A stretch of DNA of 6,812 nucleotides from JAFGCN01 sp964547015 (GTDB lineage: Archaea > Aenigmatarchaeota > Aenigmatarchaeia > QMZS01), in NCBI GenBank assembly GCA_964547015.1, contig CAZJKT010000028.1:1-6812 (forward strand), read 5' to 3'. Below, in pieces: positions 1 through 4,847 of the stretch. The notes under the pieces are model-generated. The model ran no database searches, was not told where the DNA came from, and saw only the letters and a list, made by a program, of their open reading frames with translations. Made by a program: the position numbers and the translations under genes. The stretch's first letter is position 1. Each line of letters starts with the position of its first letter.

Positions 1-598
1 ATTTCTCCTTTATGAAAAACCCAAGCCGCGGCAGGTATTTCCTTTTCTGCTTTGGGGCAGGGGGCGGCACATCCTCATCAATCGCAAAACGCACCTCCTC
101 GACTGAATAGAAAGCCTTAGGCTCATACTGCTTTATTAATCCAATTACTTCAGGTACCTCGTGGCGCCTGAGAGTCATGAACAATACCTTTGAAGGCCCC
201 CTTGCGCTTTCCGCCTCAACAATTGCTGGCCTGTATTTTGTGTCATTTAGGTGCCCTATCAGCTCACTCGCCTCCTTTCTTGTTACAACCCGAAGGCTGA
301 CCTTCCCGATGGAAACTTTTTCCTCAAGTAGCATCCCCACATAAGTGCCTGCGGCAAAGCCCGCCCCATAAGCAAGATAGCAATAAACATTTGTCAGGTT
401 CTCGATAATTTTGCTTATGGCAATAAGCCACACTATTACCTCAAAAAACCCAAGCATTGGGGCAATATATTTGTAGCCCTTGGAAATATAGATTACCCTA
501 AGCGTCCCGAGGCTGACATCAACCACCCTTGCAAAAAATATGAGGATAGGAACCACAATAAGGGCAAACATATCTCCAGCAAGGACTCCCTCAATCAT
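1..598 (-). CDS. UPF0316 / DUF5698-DUF2179 family membrane protein, C-terminus cut by window edge
   Basis: Reading the minus strand from the ATG at 598-596 gives 199 codons with no stop before the window edge, so the 3' end is missing. Residues 1-95 are hydrophobic, with likely membrane segments near 10-24, 44-63 and 71-91. They contain the family-like stretches DVSLGTLRVIYISKG (27-41), GFFEVIVW (50-57) and YGAGFAAGTYVGMLLEEK (77-94). Residues 97-175 form a soluble alpha/beta domain resembling DUF2179 (SLRVVTRKEASELIGHL; VLFMTLRRHEV). The proline- and lysine-rich end (177-199) suggests little is missing. Family members are about 170-200 residues, sit in the membrane, and have no firmly established function; DUF2179 is a proposed small-ligand domain. 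An AAAGGTAT sequence (611-604, minus strand) lies 5 bases before the ATG and can act as a Shine-Dalgarno site, which supports this start. The gene diverges from the PspC gene. Family assignment is fairly secure; the role is unknown. Confidence 0.85.
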   Translation of the reverse strand, partial: MIEGVLAGDMFALIVVPILIFFARVVDVSLGTLRVIYISKGYKYIAPMLGFFEVIVWLIAISKIIENLTNVYCYLAYGAGFAAGTYVGMLLEEKVSIGKVSLRVVTRKEASELIGHLNDTKYRPAIVEAESARGPSKVLFMTLRRHEVPEVIGLIKQYEPKAFYSVEEVRFAIDEDVPPPAPKQKRKYLPRLGFFIKEK

Positions 599-611
599 GG
601 CAAATACCTTT

Positions 612-647
612 AGCGTATAGTATTATATTGAGAGTGTCTTTATATAT
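612..647 (+). promoter_or_regulatory. A/T-rich divergent promoter region between UPF0316 and PspC genes
   Basis: The 47-bp gap between two divergent starts contains TATAGTATTATATT (615-628) and TTTATATA (640-647). The first lies about 20-30 bases upstream of the PspC ATG at 646, the right place for a TATA box of a leaderless plus-strand transcript. No Shine-Dalgarno sequence precedes that ATG. The second element, read on the minus strand as TATATAAA, would place a start near 617 and give the UPF0316 gene a short leader containing its AAAGGT site. The assignment rests on position and composition only. Confidence 0.45.
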
Positions 648-912
648 GGTGGCAAAAAATAAGCGATTGTACCGTTCAGAGTCTGAAAAGATGGTTGCCG
701 GAGTGTGCGGCGGAGTTGCCGAATACCTTGATATTGACCCGACAATCGTTCGCCTGGTCTGGGTTTTGTTCACAGCCCTCTCAGGCATAATTCCGGGGGT
801 CATAATATACATACTTGCGGCGATAATTGTCCCTTTGGGAAACAAAAATGCAAACGCTCCTGCAGCGGAAAAAAAAGAGCCGCGCAAAAAATCCGCTAAG
901 CGCCCAAAATAA
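646..912 (+). CDS. Small PspC-domain membrane protein with basic C-terminal tail
   Basis: This 88-residue protein matches the PspC domain closely. It has KRLYRSESEKMVAGVCGGVAEYLDI beginning at residue 6 (shown here in part: the KRLYRS start and the MVAGVCGGVAEY core at 16-27), then DPTIVRLVWVLF (31-42) and a hydrophobic segment to about residue 63 ending IIVPLG. PspC-domain proteins sit in the membrane. In bacteria PspC belongs to the phage-shock envelope-stress response, but stand-alone archaeal copies have no settled role. The tail after residue 75 is lysine- and arginine-rich and presumably cytosolic. An in-frame TTG at 628 would add six residues (MRVSLY); I prefer the ATG at 646 because the domain starts right after it and a TATA-like element is correctly spaced. 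No other psp genes are visible. The stop is 4 bp from the stop of the convergent channel gene. Confidence 0.88.
   Translation: MVAKNKRLYRSESEKMVAGVCGGVAEYLDIDPTIVRLVWVLFTALSGIIPGVIIYILAAIIVPLGNKNANAPAAEKKEPRKKSAKRPK
864..897 (-). terminator. Candidate minus-strand terminator for the channel gene, inside the PspC 3' end
   Basis: On the minus strand this stretch, just past the channel gene's stop, has T runs of 6 (891-886) and 8 (876-869), flanked by a perfect 6-bp inverted repeat AGCGGA/TCCGCT (864-869 and 892-897). Archaeal RNA polymerase can terminate at T-rich tracts. The same bases encode the lysine-rich PspC tail on the plus strand, so the run may simply reflect lysine codons. Confidence 0.35.
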
Positions 913-916
913 GGGA

Positions 917-1933
917 TCATGCTTCATTTGGTTTTTCTGTTTTCTTCTCCAGTTGCTTCTCAAGCTCTTTCTTTGATTTTTCAAGCTCTGCTACCCTTCC
1001 CTTTATTGACTCCGAAGTTCCGTTGTTTCCCAAATATCCGCATATTTCCCCGACTATTTCGCAGACCGCGCCAATGCTTCTCACATTTTTCTCGCCCCTC
1101 CATGAATACTGCTTCTCGTCAATCTGCCTTAAAAGCTCAGAGAGCCTATCCAAAGATGTTGTTATGCTGTTAATTAAAAGCTCAAGCTGAATAGGCCCGA
1201 CAGATTTTAAAAAATCACTCCTCCTACCATTAGGGAAGCACACAACTTTTTCGATATCCATTATAGTTTCCTTTAGTGTGTCTGTGAGAAGGTAAAGCTG
1301 GTCTGCGCGCCTCTTGAAGCCCTGCCCTTCAGAAACCCTCTCTATGAGTTTGCTTAAGTCAACCTTGAACAAGTACAGGCTTGACCTGAGGCCCGAAATT
1401 TTTCCGTCAAGGGAAATCTCATAGATTTCATTGAGAATCAGGTCTTGCTTGAATGATATGAGCTTTGATATTACAAGCCCAAATATAATCATTCCTCCGA
1501 TAACCTCTATTATTGCAACTGTCCTTGAAATGCCTATAGGGGTTATATCCCCAAATCCTGTTGAGGTGGCGCATACAAAACTGAAATAAACCGCATTAAG
1601 GAACGATACCGCATCATAACCAATATCCACATTTTTCAGGCCGTGTTCAGGATGATAAACATCAAGAAAGAAGAAAACCGCGCTGAAGGCAAAAATATAG
1701 GCAATCCACAGAATAAAAATCTTTTTGAAGTCAAGGGCATCAATATACTTCCAGTGGGATTTTTTGGACCTGTTTTGGCTCACCTTTCGGAGGTTTTCAA
1801 CAAATGCCTTGTAGCCTCTCCCCTTGCGAAGCTTTTTTATCGAGGGCAGGCTCATTGCAATAAGCGGCTTTTGGGATATTTCGCCCTCCATGCCTTTTTT
1901 TGATTCCCAAAGAGAGCTAAATTTTCTAATCAT
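917..1933 (-). CDS. Two-TM potassium-channel-like protein with coiled-coil C-terminus
   Basis: This 338-residue protein has a basic cytosolic N-terminus (1-70), a first membrane helix (about 71-92), a pore loop with the filter-like motif TSTGFGD (123-129) followed by ITP, and a second membrane helix (about 137-159). That is the ion-channel-2 layout: four subunits would form a cation, probably K+, pore. Against the classical TTVGYGD the filter has S, T and F at the second, third and fifth positions; G126, G128 and D129 are kept. The C-terminal 180 residues look helical. They contain no Rossmann GxGxxG sequence, so no RCK/TrkA-N gating domain, and end in a charged heptad-like stretch (about 308-334) that could be a coiled coil. 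The start at 1933 is favoured by an AGGAAA just before it and a TATA element 26-34 bases upstream; M15 and M27 are alternatives. Channel assignment is strong; ion and gating stimulus are not known. Confidence 0.88.
   Translation of the reverse strand: MIRKFSSLWESKKGMEGEISQKPLIAMSLPSIKKLRKGRGYKAFVENLRKVSQNRSKKSHWKYIDALDFKKIFILWIAYIFAFSAVFFFLDVYHPEHGLKNVDIGYDAVSFLNAVYFSFVCATSTGFGDITPIGISRTVAIIEVIGGMIIFGLVISKLISFKQDLILNEIYEISLDGKISGLRSSLYLFKVDLSKLIERVSEGQGFKRRADQLYLLTDTLKETIMDIEKVVCFPNGRRSDFLKSVGPIQLELLINSITTSLDRLSELLRQIDEKQYSWRGEKNVRSIGAVCEIVGEICGYLGNNGTSESIKGRVAELEKSKKELEKQLEKKTEKPNEA
926..948 (+). terminator. Candidate plus-strand T-rich terminator for the PspC gene
   Basis: Starting 13 bases after the PspC stop, the plus strand is T-rich, with runs of five (932-936) and four (940-943). 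This composition suits archaeal intrinsic termination. It lies inside the last codons of the convergent channel gene, where it encodes lysine- and glutamate-rich residues, so it may be a by-product of coding. There is no strong hairpin. Confidence 0.35.
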
Positions 1934-1953
1934 TTTCCTATAATATGCTTAGG

Positions 1954-1967
1954 TATTAATATATAAA
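1954..1967 (-). promoter_or_regulatory. TATA element for the channel gene, possibly bidirectional
   Basis: On the minus strand this reads TTTATATATTAATA, close to the archaeal TATA consensus, 21-34 bases upstream of the channel ATG (1933). That spacing predicts a leaderless or nearly leaderless transcript. On the plus strand the same bases read AATATATAAA, so the element could also fire rightward and start a transcript near 1990, giving the deaminase gene a leader of about 180 bases. Confidence 0.55.
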
Positions 1968-1976
1968 TACTTAAAC

Positions 1977-1992
1977 AAAGGTATAAAGGTAT
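1977..1992 (+). repeat. Tandem 8-bp direct repeat AAAGGTAT x2 in the divergent promoter region
   Basis: Two perfect head-to-tail copies of AAAGGTAT (1977-1984 and 1985-1992) lie next to the TATA element. A related TTTGGTAT follows exactly two repeat units later (2001-2008), and TTAGGTAT lies at 1949-1956. Position and periodicity suggest a transcription-factor operator, but A/T-rich sequence gives short repeats readily. Confidence 0.4.
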
Positions 1993-2082
1993 CTTTATTT
2001 TTTGGTATCTCCTTCCGGCTCACATGCGCAGGGATAATTCCAAAGCGGGGCTTTAGGGCATCTTGATTACTTTTTTGCAGGA

Positions 2083-2164
2083 CTTTACCTAATCTTAAGG
2101 CCTATCCTTTTCTCTCTAAGGGGGTTTTTGGGCAATGCCTTTGCTTTGGTAAAATTAGGTAAGG
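2083..2164 (+). promoter_or_regulatory. Long inverted repeat that could mask the ribosome-binding region of the deaminase gene
   Basis: TTACCTAAT (2085-2093) is an exact inverted repeat of ATTAGGTAA (2154-2162). The pairing extends outward with C2083-G2164 and a T2084/G2163 wobble, and inward past one C/A mismatch with three more pairs (2095-2097 with 2150-2152), about 14 pairs in all. The 52-base interior holds smaller hairpins: CCTT/AAGG (2106-2109, 2118-2121) and GGC-AAT-GCC (2131-2139). The right arm contains the only purine-rich AGGTAAGG before the ATG at 2174, so folding would hide it. This could be a cis-regulatory leader, a small RNA or chance. I do not recognise a known riboswitch class. 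The rest of the 1934-2173 gap holds a small AAAGC-GGG-GCTTT hairpin (2042-2054) and nothing else I can name. Confidence 0.35.
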
Positions 2165-2173
2165 CTATTATTT

Positions 2174-3451
2174 ATGATACTCAAAAACTGCGCATTCCTA
2201 ATAACCCAAGACCAGCAAAGGCAGGTTCTGGAAGGGTATGACCTGAGGATTTCCGGAGGCAAAATATCAAAAATAGCAAAGAATATTGACTCCTCAGGAG
2301 AGGCGCAAATAGACTGCAAAAAAAAGATTGTCCTGCCCTCATTTATCAACCTGCACACCCACCTTGCCATGGGGCTTTTGAGGGGCCACGAGGACGACCT
2401 CGAACTTGAGCCCTGGCTTAGCTCAATATGGAAAGCTGAGGAAAAAATGTCGCAAAAGGAATATTACGCAGGCTCAAAATTCGCCTGCCTTGAGATGATA
2501 CGCTCCGGGACTTCAGCCTTTCTTGATATGTACTTTGAGGAGAAAAATACCCTTAAGGCTGCAAAAGAAGCAAAGCTAAGGGGATACTTTGGAGAGGGGC
2601 TGATTGACTATTGCGGCTCAAAGAAGGCGGGGCCGATTATTTCAAAACTCACCGAACTGACAAAATACTGCCAAAGCCAAAAAAGCCCTTTGCTAAACCC
2701 AATTGTAACCCCGCACTCCTGCTATACCTGTTCAGAAGAGCTGATTGTCGAGTCAAAAAAATTTGCCGCAAAAAACAAGCTGCTCTACGGGATGCACCTC
2801 TCAGAAACCCGAAAAGAAGTTTATGGGTGTTATGCCAAACACAAAAAGCGGCCTGCTGAATACCTAGAAAGCCTCGGCGTTCTGGACAGCAATTTTATCG
2901 GTTTTCACTCATCATGGCTAACAAAAGGGGAGATTGAAACCCTTGCAAAATATAAGTCTTCTGCCGCGCACTGCCCAACCTCAAACATGAAGCTCGCAAC
3001 AGGCGGGGCTTTTCCCTATAGGGAGATGAAAGAAGCGGGGGTAAAAATCGGGCTTGGAACCGACGGTGCGGCATCAAATAATTCACTGAATATTTTAGGG
3101 GAGATGAAGGCCGCCTGCCTCATGCAGAAATGGCTTAGGTGGAATGCTTCGGAAATGTCAGCCCAACAAGCCCTTGACCTTGCAACAATCGGCGGGGCAA
3201 GCATTCTTAAGCTCAATTCGGGAAGCCTTGAATCCGGAAAAAACGCCGATATTCTGATGCTTGACAAAAACCATTTCTCAATGCTTCCCCCAAAAAACCT
3301 CGTATCCCACATCGTTTATTCCTGCTCAAGGGAGGCAATAACAGACCTTATCGTAAACGGAGAGTTCCTCATGAATGAGGGAAAAGTAATGTCCCTAAAA
3401 GAAGAGGAGGTTAAGCAGGAATTTTTAGAGGCCTTTGAGAGGCTAATATGA
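2174..3451 (+). CDS. mtaD: Amidohydrolase of the MTA/SAH (5'-deoxyadenosine) deaminase family
   Basis: At 425 residues this is full length for cytosolic metal-dependent deaminases that convert S-adenosylhomocysteine, 5'-methylthioadenosine or 5'-deoxyadenosine to the inosine analogue plus ammonia. Expected metal ligands are H61 and H63 (HTH), H208 (MHLSE) and D297 (LGTDGAASNN); likely catalytic residues are E211 and H245 (FHSSWL). W81 (EPWL) and H181 (TPHSCYT) match substrate-contact positions of the family, and AHCPTSNMKLATGGAFP (265-281) is a family hallmark. The N-terminal beta domain (1-55) closes with the C-terminal NADILML segment. Known relatives include bacterial MtaD and methanogen DadD, which handles SAH and 5'-deoxyadenosine; sequence alone does not choose the substrate, and other nucleoside or triazine hydrolases are more distant options. 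The ATG at 2174 begins a typical MILKNCAFLIT strand. The stop overlaps the dph6 start by four bases, so the two are probably translated together. Confidence 0.92.
   Translation: MILKNCAFLITQDQQRQVLEGYDLRISGGKISKIAKNIDSSGEAQIDCKKKIVLPSFINLHTHLAMGLLRGHEDDLELEPWLSSIWKAEEKMSQKEYYAGSKFACLEMIRSGTSAFLDMYFEEKNTLKAAKEAKLRGYFGEGLIDYCGSKKAGPIISKLTELTKYCQSQKSPLLNPIVTPHSCYTCSEELIVESKKFAAKNKLLYGMHLSETRKEVYGCYAKHKKRPAEYLESLGVLDSNFIGFHSSWLTKGEIETLAKYKSSAAHCPTSNMKLATGGAFPYREMKEAGVKIGLGTDGAASNNSLNILGEMKAACLMQKWLRWNASEMSAQQALDLATIGGASILKLNSGSLESGKNADILMLDKNHFSMLPPKNLVSHIVYSCSREAITDLIVNGEFLMNEGKVMSLKEEEVKQEFLEAFERLI
3437..3442 (+). promoter_or_regulatory. Shine-Dalgarno site for dph6 inside the deaminase gene
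   Basis: GAGAGG lies 5 bases before the dph6 ATG at 3448, inside the last codons of the deaminase gene. It supports that start and, with the ATGA stop/start overlap (3448-3451), translation from the same mRNA by re-initiation. Confidence 0.6.
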
Positions 3452-4065
3452 AATTAATAGCGCTTGTTTCCGGAGGAAAAGATTCCTGGTATTCCCTTTA
3501 CCTCATGATGCAGATGGGCCATGAAATAGCCTGCGCAGTAACATTCATCCCAAAAAACAAAGAAAGCTACATGCTTCAAAGCGCAATGTCCCAAAATGTT
3601 TCAAGCCAGTTTGCCGCATTAAATAAGCCCATCCGACACAAGGTGTTTGGGGTGTCTGGGGAAAAAGAAATTGAGGTTGAGGAGATGAAAAGCCTAATTG
3701 CCCCGATTGTCAGGGAAGAAAGGATTGAGGGCCTTGTGTGCGGGGCGCTGGGGAGCGAATACCAAAAGCAAAGGGTGGACTTTATATGCGAAGAGCTCGG
3801 GATAAATTCCTATGCCCCGCTATGGCGAAAAAATGAAGAAATGCTTCTAAGGGAGATGGTTTTAGAGGCCGGCTTTGAATTTATGATTGCGGAAAGCGGG
3901 TCGGAGGCTGCCGATGATTGGCGGTCAAAAATCATAAACCGGGGAAATGTTGATGCTTTTATAGAAAGCCTGAAAAAAGGAAGGTGCAATATTTCCGGAG
4001 AAGGCGGGGAATACGAAACCTATGTCACAAAATGCCCCTTGTTTAAGGCAAAGCCTGAAGCTTAA
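3448..4065 (+). CDS. dph6: Diphthine--ammonia ligase (Dph6), ATP-pyrophosphatase fold
   Basis: This 205-residue cytosolic enzyme carries out the last step of diphthamide synthesis, the ATP-dependent amidation of diphthine on a histidine of elongation factor 2 using ammonium. The ATP-pyrophosphatase P-loop SGGKDS is at 8-13. Family-specific motifs follow: the CGALGSEYQKQRV region (98-110), PLW (124-126) and GEGGEYETYV (184-193) near the C-terminus. Length is typical of archaeal single-domain Dph6 (the MJ0570-like group), without the C-terminal endoribonuclease-like domains of the eukaryotic enzyme. No glutaminase domain is present, consistent with free ammonia as donor. It overlaps the deaminase gene by 4 bases. 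Dph2 and Dph5, which supply diphthine, must be encoded elsewhere. Other PP-loop enzymes such as tRNA thiolases lack the GEGGEYET motif, so the call is firm. Confidence 0.93.
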   Translation: MKLIALVSGGKDSWYSLYLMMQMGHEIACAVTFIPKNKESYMLQSAMSQNVSSQFAALNKPIRHKVFGVSGEKEIEVEEMKSLIAPIVREERIEGLVCGALGSEYQKQRVDFICEELGINSYAPLWRKNEEMLLREMVLEAGFEFMIAESGSEAADDWRSKIINRGNVDAFIESLKKGRCNISGEGGEYETYVTKCPLFKAKPEA

Positions 4066-4070
4066 ATATA
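4061..4070 (+). promoter_or_regulatory. TATA-like element before the lysine-rich protein gene
   Basis: CTTAAATATA overlaps the dph6 stop codon and ends 15 bases before the ATG at 4086. It is slightly too close for an ideal leaderless start (TATA centre about -20 rather than -26), so either the transcript starts within the gap or this gene is read through from dph6, 20 bp upstream. No clear Shine-Dalgarno site is seen. Confidence 0.3.
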
Positions 4071-4085
4071 GTTGCGGTTAATGTT

Positions 4086-4712
4086 ATGGATAAGATAAAG
4101 CCAATACCCCTGGATAAGCTTGCAAAAGGACTTGGACCGATTGACAAGATAAAATACGGAATAACCTACCTGAGGCTGTCCCGGTCAGACATACAGGAAA
4201 TGAAAGACGAACTGAAGTCGGAAACAATAAGCATAATCAATAGCCTCAACGAGCCAAAGCTAAACATTATTGACACCATGTCAGGATTCATTGAAGACTA
4301 CATCGACAGCCTTTCAAAAAAGGACACCTTCAAGCTTTATCTGGCATATCTTGAGGTAAAGGAAGCTATAGGGCTAGCCCAAGAGCAATATTCAAAGCTC
4401 AACTTCCTGCTTAGGATGTACCAGAACTATCGCAAAAGCGGCTGGACCTTCAAGGAACACAAAAAGGTCAAAAAGGTCGTAAAGAGCGTAAACAAGATTA
4501 AAAATGCTCCGGCAGTCAAAAAGGCCGCAAAAGCGATATCGAGCAAAAAGGCGTCTCTCAAAAAGAAAATTGAGCCTGCAAAAAAAGAAAAAAGCGGCGA
4601 AAAGAAAAAAGTATCTATAAAGATAGTTGCTAAAAAGCCGGCTACAATCATAAAAAAGGCTCCTGCAAAGAAGAAATCTTCAGCCAAAAAATCCGCAAGC
4701 AAGAAAAAGTAA
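4086..4712 (+). CDS. Protein of unknown family with helical N-terminus and histone-H1-like lysine-rich tail
   Basis: I do not recognise the N-terminal family. Residues 1-122 look mostly helical and amphipathic, with no membrane segment or signal peptide (for example DIQEMKDELKSETISIINSL and DTFKLYLAYLEVKEAIGLAQ). Residues 124-208 form a low-complexity basic tail: 34 of 85 residues are lysine, the rest largely Ala, Ser, Pro and Val, with AKK, KKAP and SAKK patterns like histone H1 or bacterial HU/H1-like tails. Such tails bind DNA or RNA by charge, so a nucleoid- or RNA-associated role is a reasonable inference, not shown. It does not carry a histone fold, Alba or winged-helix signature that I can see. 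It follows dph6 by 20 bp in the same direction and is closed by T-rich tracts. The A-rich codons of the tail make frameshift errors possible, but the frame stays open to a clean TAA. Confidence 0.8.
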   Translation: MDKIKPIPLDKLAKGLGPIDKIKYGITYLRLSRSDIQEMKDELKSETISIINSLNEPKLNIIDTMSGFIEDYIDSLSKKDTFKLYLAYLEVKEAIGLAQEQYSKLNFLLRMYQNYRKSGWTFKEHKKVKKVVKSVNKIKNAPAVKKAAKAISSKKASLKKKIEPAKKEKSGEKKKVSIKIVAKKPATIIKKAPAKKKSSAKKSASKKK

Positions 4713-4747
4713 ATTATAATTTTTGTTTTTATATCTGTTATTTTTTT
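4713..4747 (+). terminator. T-rich archaeal-type terminator tracts
   Basis: Directly after the TAA the plus strand has three T runs: five (4720-4724), five (4726-4730) and seven (4741-4747), with no strong hairpin. Repeated T tracts are the usual archaeal intrinsic terminator and would end the transcript of the deaminase-dph6-lysine-rich group. The remaining 100 bases before the next gene hold nothing recognisable apart from its promoter. Confidence 0.65.
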
Positions 4748-4825
4748 GCTGCTAAAGCTATCCCGAAATTCGCAGACCGGCAAGAGACCCATAAGCCAAA
4801 CCGAGAATATCGCCGCAAGACACCC

Positions 4826-4837
4826 TATTTAATTAAA
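4826..4837 (+). promoter_or_regulatory. TATA-like element for the oxidoreductase-deacetylase operon
   Basis: TATTTAATTAAA is the most A/T-rich element in this part of the gap and lies 10-28 bases before the two candidate ATGs (4848 and 4854). There is no Shine-Dalgarno site, so a leaderless transcript starting at or near one of these ATGs is likely; the spacing fits 4854 slightly better. Confidence 0.45.
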
Positions 4838-4847
4838 CCCCCTAAAT

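Noticed and set aside
628..648. TTG start at 628 for the PspC gene
   Set aside because: The extra residues MRVSLY add nothing to the domain and would lie within the likely TATA element; ATG at 646 begins six residues before the PspC core and fits a leaderless start.
591..920. Open minus-strand frame of 109 codons opposite PspC
   Set aside because: It is the antisense shadow of the PspC gene, spans its promoter, and shows no recognisable protein pattern, whereas the plus-strand PspC frame is a clear family match.
1934..2173. tRNA, SRP RNA, RNase P RNA or C/D box guide RNA in the largest intergenic region
   Set aside because: I looked for a cloverleaf, a terminal CCA-type acceptor stem, the SRP core and box C/D motifs and found none; only the inverted repeat and small hairpins remain.
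2174..3451. Triazine or chlorohydrolase (AtzA/TrzN-like) or guanine/cytosine deaminase identity
   Set aside because: The EPWL, TPHS, HLSET and HCPTSNMKLA...GTDGAASNN combination matches the MTA/SAH deaminase group best.
4761..4771. Short palindromic CGAA-A-TTCG-like sequence after the terminator tracts
   Set aside because: Arms of only four bases in a 100-base gap are expected by chance, and it is not near a promoter element.
4427..4792. Open minus-strand frame of 121 codons, phenylalanine-rich and membrane-like
   Set aside because: Its Phe/Leu richness is just the reverse complement of AAA/AAG lysine codons in the basic tail; it also crosses the terminator tracts.
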